Shown: one piece after another, positions 29,079 through 36,467 of the stretch
Layout: each line of letters starts with the position of its first letter
Position numbering within the stretch: position 1 is the stretch's first letter
NCBI RefSeq assembly: GCF_019312585.1
Contig: NZ_JAHWDP010000001.1
Span: forward strand, 186,001 to 250,000
DNA from: Halomarinibacterium sedimenti
Lineage (GTDB): Bacteria; Bacteroidota; Bacteroidia; Flavobacteriales; Flavobacteriaceae
Direction: 5' to 3'
DNA length: 64,000 nucleotides
The notes under the pieces: model-generated
Told to the model about the DNA's origin: nothing
Seen by the model: the letters and a program-made list of their open reading frames with translations, nothing else
The model's database searches: none
Translations under genes and position numbers: made by a program

Positions 29079-29309
29079 TCGTTAACCTTTAAACCCAAAG
29101 TAGGTAGCGTATACGAAGTAAAAGTGATAAAAATGCTGGACTTTGGTGTAGACCCAAGAACTAAAAAGGACAAAGTGTCTCGTAAGGCATTATTGCCAAA
29201 ACCCGAAGGCTATGTAGAACGCCCTAAGCGTGACGACAAACGCTCTGGTGGTAGAGATAACAGAGGTCGCGCCAATAGAAACCGTGATAGAGATAGAAAA
29301 AGAGATTAA
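29079..29309 (+). pseudogene. Duplicated 3' fragment of pnp with internal deletion
   Basis: It begins 3 bases after the kinase stop. It reads as PNPase residues SLTFKP onward through the S1 start and the Arg/Asp-rich tail, matching 25585-25950. It lacks 25655-25786 (132 bases, in frame), precisely the segment between two copies of ACTTTGGTG. There is no promoter, start or catalytic domain, so it is a relic and not a gene, although an ATG-less frame stays open to 29309. Confidence 0.9.
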
Positions 29310-29312
29310 CAA

Positions 29313-29332
29313 ATTCCTGCGAAGGCAGGAAT
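29313..29332. repeat. Dispersed hairpin ATTCCTGC-GAAG-GCAGGAAT
   Basis: A perfect 8-bp stem with a 4-base loop in the spacer between the pnp fragment and its terminator. The motif is a widely seen short dispersed bacterial palindrome. It occupies the place held by the 13-bp array after intact pnp. Confidence 0.8.
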
Positions 29333-29348
29333 CTCTTACCATAATACC

Positions 29349-29383
29349 CAAAACGCCTCTTAGCGATAAGGGGCGTTTTTTTA
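29349..29383 (+). terminator. Intrinsic terminator, duplicate of the pnp terminator
   Basis: Stem CGCCTCTTA / TAAGGGGCG with a GCGA loop and a T run, matching the hairpin at 26117-26152 except in the loop. Confidence 0.9.
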
Positions 29384-29523
29384 TTTAAAAAATTACAAAA
29401 ACAGGAAAAATCCTGTCTATTCCCGAGAAAAATCCTGTATAAAAAAGGGATAAATACCTCTTGACTTACTTATAATAATATTAAAAAATTGCCCTATTGT
29501 TTAATCCATAAAATTATAATAGT

Positions 29524-30015
29524 ATGGCAAATTTTCATGAAAACAGCCTTAACCAATTACTTGACGAGGCATTTGTAACTACGAGCCTTACCAATGTAAA
29601 TGCGCTTATAGACGGTTTACCACAAAACTCGCTTAATCCAGAGCAACAAGCCCGTTTAAGCAGTATTAATGTAGATAACAAGCGCTTTGCAGAGCGTGTC
29701 CTTACCGTCATGCAAGGCAGTGGCGCTGTTATTTTACCCAACTTTTTTAGCGATGCCAACCTTAGTAACGATTTGGGGGTGTTTGAGCAGCTAGAAACCC
29801 TAGAAAACCGTTTGCAGGTAGCCTTAGGGCGTGTAAGCGATCTTAAACGCATTGCAGGGCACGAAGCCTATGCCACCGCCAATGGCGTGTACAACATTTA
29901 TAAAATGGCTGCACTAGGCGGTATCCCACAGGCAGAAGAAGACTATGAGTTTATGAAGGAACGCTACGAAGGACAAGGCGGTAAGGAAGAGGACCCCAGT
30001 GAAGAAGGACTATAA
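29524..30015 (+). CDS. Hypothetical protein, helical, acidic tail
   Basis: A 163-aa protein with no signal peptide or membrane segment. It is predicted mainly helical, with a possible coiled coil at about residues 85-110 (FEQLETLENRLQVALGRV) and an acidic end (KEEDPSEEGL). The DNA is visibly richer in G+C than the core genes around it, which hints at acquisition. It has a clear terminator downstream and a likely own promoter. I do not recognise the family. It is followed, after a repeat array, by an HTH gene. Confidence 0.75.
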   Translation: MANFHENSLNQLLDEAFVTTSLTNVNALIDGLPQNSLNPEQQARLSSINVDNKRFAERVLTVMQGSGAVILPNFFSDANLSNDLGVFEQLETLENRLQVALGRVSDLKRIAGHEAYATANGVYNIYKMAALGGIPQAEEDYEFMKERYEGQGGKEEDPSEEGL

Positions 30016-30030
30016 AGCTACCCTTTTTCT

Positions 30031-30060
30031 TAAAACGGTCTTTTAAAGGCCGTTTTTTTA
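30031..30060 (+). terminator. Intrinsic terminator
   Basis: Stem AAAACGGTC / GGCCGTTTT (one G-T pair) with a TTTTAAA loop and a T run. Confidence 0.85.
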
Positions 30061-30080
30061 GCACGTACTAGAACGCCAAA

Positions 30081-30271
30081 AATAAGCCAAATTGAGTATA
30101 AAGTAAACGGTTAAGCTTATAAGCATAAGTAATAATGCCTAATTTGTATTCAATTTTACTGATGATTATATACAATCTAACGTATCCTATACTCAGTTTA
30201 GCGTATCATATACTCAATTTAGCTGATAACTATATACAATTTAGCTTATCCTATACTCAGTTTAGCTTATA
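30081..30271. repeat. Iteron-like array, consensus TATACTCARTTTAGCTTATC
   Basis: Five direct units begin at 30169, 30188, 30209, 30233 and 30252, with periods of 19-24 bases. One inverted copy is at 30081-30100 (AATAAGCCAAATTGAGTATA) and a weaker inverted one near 30132-30150. The palindrome GCTTATAAGC lies between at 30115-30124. The array ends 35 bases before the HTH gene, which suits an operator for that protein or a replication-type iteron set. It fills most of the 290-base gap. Confidence 0.8.
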
Positions 30272-30305
30272 AACATCATCAATTAGACTTATAAATGTTA
30301 AAACT

Positions 30306-30665
30306 ATGAAGACACTTAAAACACCTCATATAGCAAGCCCACACATAGGTAATATGTTACAAAATCGTATAAAATTGCGCAGAATTTCTAAAGCCGCTTT
30401 ATCCAGAAACGCAGGGCGTACACCACAAACCATACAGCGGTATTTAAAAAGACCTTCTTTACAGTTCTCTATACTTTGGGAACTTTGTGTGGCGATGCAG
30501 CACAATTTTCTGTTAGACCTCGCAGCACAACTACCCGCAGACTTTACCACCTATGCCCCAGACCCTACCCTAGCCCTGCAAGAAGCACTAGAACAACAGA
30601 AGGAGGAGAATACGATTTTACACGCAAAATTAGAAGAGTTACGTAGTGCTTTTGCAAAAAGGTAA
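30306..30665 (+). CDS. HTH (XRE-like) DNA-binding protein with coiled-coil tail
   Basis: A 119-aa protein. Residues 14-70 resemble a lambda-repressor-type helix-turn-helix (GNMLQNRIKLRRISKAALSR, then RTPQTIQRYLKRPS as the recognition region). Residues 90-118 are a short Glu/Leu-rich coiled coil (LEQQKEENTILHAKLEELRS) suited to dimerisation. The iteron-like array just upstream is the natural candidate target. It may be a regulator of a lost element. The domain call is moderately sure; the role is unknown. Confidence 0.75.
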   Translation: MKTLKTPHIASPHIGNMLQNRIKLRRISKAALSRNAGRTPQTIQRYLKRPSLQFSILWELCVAMQHNFLLDLAAQLPADFTTYAPDPTLALQEALEQQKEENTILHAKLEELRSAFAKR

Positions 30666-30812
30666 TTTAGTATCTTTGAGATAGGTCTCCGGAACCATGA
30701 TAAAAAACTAACGTTATCCCCCCTAAATTACCCGGATAACCATGATAAAAGGTAACATATAACGAGTTGGCATTCATTTGACCAAACTGACAAAAACCTG
30801 AACTAACCACAT

Positions 30813-31283
30813 ATGAAAAACTATTATTTGATTTTAATTGAGAATTTTATCGGAATTGGATATCTGATATTATTTCTGTTAGGATTTTTTACGGACAACT
30901 TGAATTTTTATCACATTGGCGGAATCGGAATGCTGATTTTTATGTTTATTATGATAAAAGGACAACCGAAAAACCTGTTCTCATTTCTATTTATGTGCGG
31001 AATTGGATGCGTAGTTGCGTATTTTGTTTCTAAATGGTGGTTGGGAATTTTTTGGGTTAGTGCATTCTATACCGTTGGACAGTTATTTGGAATTAGAGCA
31101 TTATTAAAAAACAAGGAACTATTAATAGCACAAATAGACGAACAAAAAATTGAGACAGAGGATTTGTTAAAATATGCGATGACTGGAAAAATGGCTGACC
31201 CAGATAAAATAGAAATTATCGAAATTCTGTTTTTTATTGGACTTATTATTGGACCATATTTATTAGCAAACTATCTGAATTAG
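30813..31283 (+). CDS. Small polytopic membrane protein, unknown
   Basis: A 156-aa protein with about five hydrophobic spans (roughly 6-26, 30-49, 55-72, 74-93 and 135-154) and a charged cytoplasmic-type loop at 97-130 (NKELLIAQIDEQKIETEDL). It has no signal peptide or known motif. It is the only gene between GTTGGCATT at 30766 and AATGCCAAC at 31298, an inverted pair that makes it look like a mobile cassette. The family is not recognised. Confidence 0.65.
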   Translation: MKNYYLILIENFIGIGYLILFLLGFFTDNLNFYHIGGIGMLIFMFIMIKGQPKNLFSFLFMCGIGCVVAYFVSKWWLGIFWVSAFYTVGQLFGIRALLKNKELLIAQIDEQKIETEDLLKYAMTGKMADPDKIEIIEILFFIGLIIGPYLLANYLN

Positions 31284-31297
31284 AAAAGAAAAAACGA

Positions 31298-31457
31298 AAT
31301 GCCAACAATGTATAACCGCAATTACGGCGGATTCGTCTACCCTTCGACTAGCTCAGGGCGGGCTTAAACGAATCCACTCGGAATTGCTAATGTCAGTATA
31401 ACCGAAAAACATTAACTTTAAAACCGTAGCTAACGGTTATATAAAACCGTTGGGCAT
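31298..31457. repeat. Nested imperfect palindrome, attC-like
   Basis: Four nested inverted pairs: GCCAAC (31301-31306) with GTTGGGC (31449-31455), TATAACCG (31311-31318) with CGGTTATA (31434-31441), GCAATT (31318-31323) with AATTGC (31382-31387), and GGATTCGT (31329-31336) with ACGAATCC (31368-31375). The right end GTTGGGC fits the attC core GTTRRRY; the left end TGCCAAC nearly fits RYYYAAC. The innermost loop holds a REP-like 19-mer. No integrase is in the window. Confidence 0.6.
31340..31358. repeat. REP-like palindrome CCCTTCGACTAGCTCAGGG
   Basis: The same family as the repeat at 26042-26059, in the opposite orientation and with one central change. It sits in the loop of the nested palindrome. 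Confidence 0.8.
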
Positions 31458-31467
31458 AATTATAAAT

Positions 31468-32145
31468 ATGCAGTTTAGAAAAATTAAGGGCTTTTTAAAG
31501 AACCAGTATGTCAGCGGGTTAATTGTCGGAGCAATAGTATTAGTACTCACTAACGTCATTCCACTGATTAGGTCTTTTGTTTCAAATCAGTCGTTCAAAG
31601 AATCTTTTTCTAAATTTTGGAATTACAAGGTTGAATTATGGTTAATCTTAGTAGTCTTGTTTGGAATGGCGATATTAATTATTGCATTAAATCTAATCAG
31701 GAAAGAAAAAAAATTTAGATATGATCATGATTCACTTGAACTAGATAGAAAGCTTTTTGATAAAATTCGAAATGATTATTTAAATCAATCTGGAACAATT
31801 TATTGGTTAAGAACCCAGCATTTCGGTGGAAGCTTTTCGGACAAAATATCCGATCCATTATTTAAAATTCAAGAAGAGAGCTTTCAATCAGACTTTGAAT
31901 TTTTAAACCCAAAATTAGAACAGTTAAAGAAAGTACTTATTGAAGAAATTAAAGACTTTAATTCAATAATTGTAAATCAGACCTTCAGACATGGTCCTAA
32001 TTCACAAGCGGTACCTTCAGAATGGGTCCATAAACAACCTGAAAGATATGAGAATGTAGTAAACCAATTAAACGACCTTGCCGATCGAATTTGTGAAAAA
32101 TATGATAGTTTTATCAGATATGGCAGACGTACTTTGAAATCATAA
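31468..32145 (+). CDS. Two-span membrane protein with cytoplasmic domain, unknown
   Basis: A 225-aa protein starting at ATG 31468 (MQFRKIKG). Two membrane segments at about residues 17-34 and 55-76 are followed by a charged, soluble C-terminal part of 145 residues. A conserved-looking stretch is GTIYWLRTQHFGG; the protein ends RYGRRTLKS. The layout, two N-terminal spans plus a soluble domain, recurs in many uncharacterised accessory and defence-associated proteins, but no known domain is visible. It stands directly after the attC-like palindrome, with no promoter box seen. Confidence 0.65.
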   Translation: MQFRKIKGFLKNQYVSGLIVGAIVLVLTNVIPLIRSFVSNQSFKESFSKFWNYKVELWLILVVLFGMAILIIALNLIRKEKKFRYDHDSLELDRKLFDKIRNDYLNQSGTIYWLRTQHFGGSFSDKISDPLFKIQEESFQSDFEFLNPKLEQLKKVLIEEIKDFNSIIVNQTFRHGPNSQAVPSEWVHKQPERYENVVNQLNDLADRICEKYDSFIRYGRRTLKS

Positions 32146-32310
32146 CTATGCAAAACATCCGTATATAACTTATAAATTCCTTCAAAAAATCCTACTAAAA
32201 GCACCCCTTGTTAAAAGAAAACCAAAACTTTTGTAACATTTTGCCTCTTCTTTACGTATAACCCCATACGAAAGGAAAAATTTAACTTAAAAAAGTAGGA
32301 GACCCCTTTA

Positions 32311-33174
32311 ATGAGACAACTTAAAATTACCAAGCAGGTTACTAATAGAGAAACTGCTTCCTTAGACAAGTATCTACAAGAAATTGGAAAAGTTGACTTA
32401 ATCACCGCAGACGAAGAAGTAGAATTGGCACAACGCATTAAAGCGGGTGACCAACGCGCCTTGGAAAAATTAACCAAAGCCAACCTTCGTTTCGTTGTTT
32501 CGGTAGCAAAACAGTATCAAAATCAAGGTTTAACCCTTCCCGATCTCATCAACGAAGGAAACCTAGGGCTTATAAAAGCCGCACAACGTTTTGACGAAAC
32601 AAGAGGATTTAAGTTTATTTCGTATGCCGTTTGGTGGATACGTCAGTCTATTTTACAGGCCTTGGCCGAACAATCTAGAATTGTACGTCTTCCTCTTAAC
32701 AAAATTGGAAGTATCAATAAAATAAACAAAACCTTTGCTTTCCTTGAGCAAGCACACGAACGTCCACCTTCTGCAGAGGAAATTGCAAAGGAGTTGGATA
32801 TGACTATTAACGACGTAAAGGAGTCTATGAAAAACTCTGGACGTCACGTATCTATGGATGCGCCTTTGGTTGAGGGAGAAGATTCTAACCTATACGATGT
32901 ATTGCGTAGTGGGGAGTCTCCTAACCCAGACCGCTCTTTGCTACACGAGTCTTTACGTACCGAAATCGAGCGTGCCTTGGAAACCTTAACGCCTCGTGAG
33001 GCAGATGTGATCCGTTTGTACTTTGGTTTAGGAAATCAACACCCTATGACCTTAGAAGAAATTGGTGAAACCTTCGATTTAACACGTGAGCGTGTAAGAC
33101 AAATTAAAGAAAAAGCGATAAGACGCTTAAAACATACTTCAAGAAGTAAAATCTTGAAAACCTATTTGGGGTAA
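32311..33174 (+). CDS. rpoD: RNA polymerase primary sigma factor RpoD
   Basis: A 287-aa sigma-70 protein without region 1.1, as is normal for Bacteroidetes primary sigma factors. Region 1.2 ([10 protein letters not shown]), region 2 ([39 protein letters not shown]), region 3 and region 4 ([34 protein letters not shown]) are all present. It directs transcription from TTG/TAnnTTTG promoters such as those marked in this window. It is monocistronic and has its own terminator. Confidence 0.96.
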   Translation: MRQLKITKQVTNRETASLDKYLQEIGKVDLITADEEVELAQRIKAGDQRALEKLTKANLRFVVSVAKQYQNQGLTLPDLINEGNLGLIKAAQRFDETRGFKFISYAVWWIRQSILQALAEQSRIVRLPLNKIGSINKINKTFAFLEQAHERPPSAEEIAKELDMTINDVKESMKNSGRHVSMDAPLVEGEDSNLYDVLRSGESPNPDRSLLHESLRTEIERALETLTPREADVIRLYFGLGNQHPMTLEEIGETFDLTRERVRQIKEKAIRRLKHTSRSKILKTYLG

Positions 33175-33245
33175 CCCATAAAAGCAACAACAGTATATAG
33201 TTTCCTTCTTGGAAATAAAGACTGTTCGTTTTTTGATTGATGAAT

Positions 33246-33275
33246 GACCTCCGGCTGATTACCGGAGGTTTTTTC
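33246..33275 (+). terminator. Intrinsic terminator of rpoD
   Basis: Stem ACCTCCGG / CCGGAGGT with a CTGATTA loop, followed by a T run. Confidence 0.9.
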
Positions 33276-33325
33276 ATTTTAGGGTATTTCTCAATTCTCA
33301 TTACACAATACTCAATACTAATTAT

Positions 33326-33333
33326 TACTTTTG
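33326..33333 (+). promoter_or_regulatory. -7 box TACTTTTG of rpe
   Basis: An exact TAnnTTTG match 16 bases before the ATG at 33349. Initiation here would exclude the upstream TTG at 33331 as start codon. Confidence 0.55.
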
Positions 33334-33348
33334 AAAAAAATTTCAGAA

Positions 33349-34008
33349 ATGAGCACCACTCTTATTGCCCCTTCCATTTTAGCAGCCGATTTTGCCAACC
33401 TTCAACGCGATATTGAAATGGTGAACCAAAGCCAAGCCGATTGGTTTCATATTGATATTATGGACGGTGTGTTTGTTCCTAATATTTCTTTTGGAATGCC
33501 CGTGTTAAAAGCCATTAGCAAACATGCTAAAAAAACAATAGATGTGCATTTAATGATTGTGGATCCCGATCGATACATTGCTACTTTTGCTTCTTTGGGA
33601 GCCAATGTACTTACGGTGCATTATGAAGCCTGTACGCACCTGCATCGTACGCTTCAAGCCATTAAAGCTGAAGGCATGAAAGCAGGAGTTGCTTTAAATC
33701 CGCATACGCCTATTCACTTGCTAGAGGATATCATTCAAGATGTGGATTTGGTTTGCTTAATGAGTGTGAACCCTGGATTTGGAGGACAAAGTTTTATTGA
33801 AAACACCTATCACAAAGTGGTGGCACTTAAAAAATTAATTTCTGAAAAAGGAGCTGCTACCCAAATTGAAATCGATGGTGGCGTTACCAACAAAAACGCA
33901 AAACAATTAAAAGATGCTGGCGCCGATGTGTTGGTTGCAGGCAGTTATGTTTTTGGCGCTCAAAACCCTACTGAAACCATTGCAGGGCTCAAAGAACTGA
34001 CACGATAA
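33349..34008 (+). CDS. rpe: Ribulose-phosphate 3-epimerase
   Basis: A 219-aa TIM-barrel enzyme of the pentose phosphate pathway that interconverts ribulose-5-P and xylulose-5-P. Metal ligands are in FHIDIMDG (His, Asp), DVHLMI and IDGGVT; PSILAADF and SVNPGFGGQSF are family signatures. ATG 33349 was chosen because the -7 box lies just upstream and relatives start at this position. Confidence 0.96.
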   Translation: MSTTLIAPSILAADFANLQRDIEMVNQSQADWFHIDIMDGVFVPNISFGMPVLKAISKHAKKTIDVHLMIVDPDRYIATFASLGANVLTVHYEACTHLHRTLQAIKAEGMKAGVALNPHTPIHLLEDIIQDVDLVCLMSVNPGFGGQSFIENTYHKVVALKKLISEKGAATQIEIDGGVTNKNAKQLKDAGADVLVAGSYVFGAQNPTETIAGLKELTR

Positions 34009-34076
34009 AGGTCAATAATTATAATTTTAAACTTCTTTTAGTAGCTTTATTGTAATTTTCAACCTAAATCTTGAAA

Positions 34077-35165
34077 ATGCAAGTTACTCCTTCTTTCGAT
34101 TCTTGGACGTCCATGTTCCTTTTGGCAGTACCCATGGGATTATTCTTATTCCTATCTATTGTGTTTACAAAAGACAAAAAAAACCTCCCTATAGGACTTT
34201 TAATGCTGGCGTTTTCATTAATTCTTTTTCAGTATGTCTTGTATTGGACACGCTATGAGGTAGTTTTTCCGTATTTACAATTACTTCCCCACGTATGCTA
34301 CTACACGACTGGACCCCTCCTCTATTTATACTTTCTCAATTTACATAAGAAGGAAGTAAAGTTTAATTTTGGATTCCATTTTCTACCCGCCTTTTTGGTT
34401 TTGGTCACTTATCTTGCCATACTAACCAATCAATTAGGAATTATCGAATTTAGAGTTCCCTGGCGCTGGTTTTCATTGAATCCTTGGTTTATTGCTATAC
34501 ATATGGGAGTCTATTCTACATTAATATTTCTTCAAATTTATAGACAAAAAACAACCACCCAATTCGAAAAACTTCGCGCACGATGGAGTAAAATATTGGT
34601 TGGGTTGTTTGTCACTTTTACCTTGGCCTATATTTCCTATTATGTTTTGGTTCGTTTTCCCTTTTTTAATAGTGAATGGGATTATATGATTTCCATCACA
34701 ATGAGTATTTCCATTTATACCATTGGCTTTTTTATTATCAAACAACCGCAGGTTTTTGATGGAGAGTTCTTTGCTGAATTGTTTCTTCCTAATAACAATA
34801 AAGACACTTCGTTTGAAGAATCGTTAATGAACGAACTTTATGTAAAGCTCACAAAACATATGGAAACCGAAAAACCATTTATCGACAATGAGCTTCGGTT
34901 GGTTAATTTAGCAGATAACTTAGGCTTTTCTACGCATTTACTTTCAAAAGTGATTAATAAAAAATCGGGTAAAAACTTTAATCAATTTATAAATGATTAT
35001 CGGTTACAAGAGGCAAAACGATTACTATTAAAAAACCCAGAATACAGTATAAAAAGCATCTATTTTGATGTGGGTTTTAACAATAAAGCTACTTTCTACA
35101 ATGCCTTCAAAAAAGAGTTTCACTGCACTCCTACGCAATTTCGAGATACTGTAATCACCTCTTAG
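34077..35165 (+). CDS. Membrane-anchored AraC-family transcription regulator
   Basis: A protein of about 362 aa. The N-terminal half has six to seven hydrophobic spans (about residues 10-230). The C-terminal 100 residues form an AraC/XylS double helix-turn-helix: LADNLGFSTHLLSKVINKKS, then SIKSIYFDVGFNNKATFYNAFKK and TPTQFR. Such 7TM-HTH proteins are frequent in Flavobacteria and presumably sense a ligand or envelope state, but no target is known. It precedes a T9SS cargo gene in the same direction. The start is ATG 34077 or the TTG two codons earlier. Confidence 0.85.
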   Translation: MQVTPSFDSWTSMFLLAVPMGLFLFLSIVFTKDKKNLPIGLLMLAFSLILFQYVLYWTRYEVVFPYLQLLPHVCYYTTGPLLYLYFLNLHKKEVKFNFGFHFLPAFLVLVTYLAILTNQLGIIEFRVPWRWFSLNPWFIAIHMGVYSTLIFLQIYRQKTTTQFEKLRARWSKILVGLFVTFTLAYISYYVLVRFPFFNSEWDYMISITMSISIYTIGFFIIKQPQVFDGEFFAELFLPNNNKDTSFEESLMNELYVKLTKHMETEKPFIDNELRLVNLADNLGFSTHLLSKVINKKSGKNFNQFINDYRLQEAKRLLLKNPEYSIKSIYFDVGFNNKATFYNAFKKEFHCTPTQFRDTVITS

Positions 35166-35256
35166 TTTATAAAAAAAGAGTCCATTTTTATAAATCTGAA
35201 CCCTTTACTATTTGTATGGTAGGATATTAGCTTTCAGAAACTTTAAAATCAATACT

Positions 35257-36390
35257 ATGAAAGCAACAAAACTCATACTCTCGGTATTTACAATACTCTT
35301 GACCATGACAATTTCTGCACAAACATCACACTACATCTATGTAAGTGACGCTGGAAATTTTAATATCCCAACATCGCAAGTCTTACGATATGATTTGGAT
35401 GGTAGCAACCCCCAAGTTTTTATCTCAAGTGATGATTTTGCTGCTCAAAGTGTAGGTTGGCCACAAGACATCTTATTTTTGGAAGATCAAGGAGTCGTTC
35501 TTATTTCTTGTTTAATAGGCAATAAAATAACAAAACATGATGCCAATACAGGAGCTTATATTGAAGACTTCGCTGCTGTACCAGGAGGACCCACGCGTAT
35601 GAAAATTGGTCCTGACAACACTATTTATGTTGTTCAATGGAGTAATACCGATAACAAAGTTTTAAGATTTGAGCAAGACGGCACACCATTAGGGGAATAT
35701 ACAGACATTGGAGTGGGGCGAAGTGTGGGATTGGATTTTGATCTAGTTGGAAATATGTATGTAGGATCTTACGGAAGCAACACCGTTACTAAATTTGATA
35801 GTTCTGGTATCTCACAAGGAGTCTTAATCGACACACAACTTTCTGGACCTACCAATGTTTTAGTTGAACAAGGCGGAACGATATTGGTGTTAAATTGGAA
35901 TGGAGGAAATATTGAACGCTTTGACAATAATGGAAACCATATCGAAACGTTTACAACAACAGTTACACAACCTGAAGGAATTGCCATTCATCCTGTTACT
36001 TTTAACTATGTTGTTGGCAACGGTGGTCCTGGTCAAATAGATGAATTTTCAAATGATGGAACGTTTCAAGGAAGCATTGTGAGTAGTGGATCTGGTGGAT
36101 TACTACAACCTAACGCAGTCGTTTTTCGAGATGCTACGCTGGCGGTAAAAGATTTTAAAAAAAGTAAAATTTTAGTCAGTCCAACAATGGGTTCAGAATT
36201 TAAATTAAATACTTTGGAAACTCAATTTTTAGATTCAATAGAAGTATTTACCATATTAGGACAAAAAGTAGACACTATTGCTGTTGCCCAAGAATCTTGG
36301 AGTGCTACTAAGCTAAGTGAAGGAATCTATATTCTTGTAGCAAAACAGGGTGCAAATACCTTTACACAAAAAATAATGGTGAAGAAATAG
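35257..36390 (+). CDS. NHL/beta-propeller-like secreted protein with T9SS tail
   Basis: A 377-aa protein with a signal peptide (TISAQ) and repeated blades of 40-50 residues (PTRMKIGPDNTIYVVQW, VGLDFDLVGNMYVGSYG, PTNVLVEQGGTILVLNW, PEGIAIHPVTFNYVVGN), as in NHL/SMP-30-type beta-propellers. The last 70 residues resemble a T9SS sorting domain (IEVFTILGQKV, QKIMVKK). It is probably an exported carbohydrate- or protein-binding propeller, possibly a lactonase. ATG 35257 starts the signal peptide. It may be controlled by the AraC-type gene just upstream. Confidence 0.8.
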   Translation: MKATKLILSVFTILLTMTISAQTSHYIYVSDAGNFNIPTSQVLRYDLDGSNPQVFISSDDFAAQSVGWPQDILFLEDQGVVLISCLIGNKITKHDANTGAYIEDFAAVPGGPTRMKIGPDNTIYVVQWSNTDNKVLRFEQDGTPLGEYTDIGVGRSVGLDFDLVGNMYVGSYGSNTVTKFDSSGISQGVLIDTQLSGPTNVLVEQGGTILVLNWNGGNIERFDNNGNHIETFTTTVTQPEGIAIHPVTFNYVVGNGGPGQIDEFSNDGTFQGSIVSSGSGGLLQPNAVVFRDATLAVKDFKKSKILVSPTMGSEFKLNTLETQFLDSIEVFTILGQKVDTIAVAQESWSATKLSEGIYILVAKQGANTFTQKIMVKK

Positions 36391-36408
36391 TTCCTTTTTC
36401 ATAATAAG

Positions 36409-36444
36409 TAAAAGCTTGCTTGTCCTAACAAGCAGGCTTTTTTA
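36409..36444 (+). terminator. Intrinsic terminator
   Basis: Stem AAAGC-TTGCTTG / CAAGCA-GGCTTT with a short loop and a T run, after the propeller gene. Confidence 0.85.
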
Positions 36445-36467
36445 TCTTTACTCCAAAGAATTAGCTT

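Noticed and set aside
29124-29309. Open frame of 61 codons read as a small basic protein
   Set aside because: Its sequence is the PNPase C-terminal tail out of context, with no start signal or promoter. It is treated as a pseudogene fragment.
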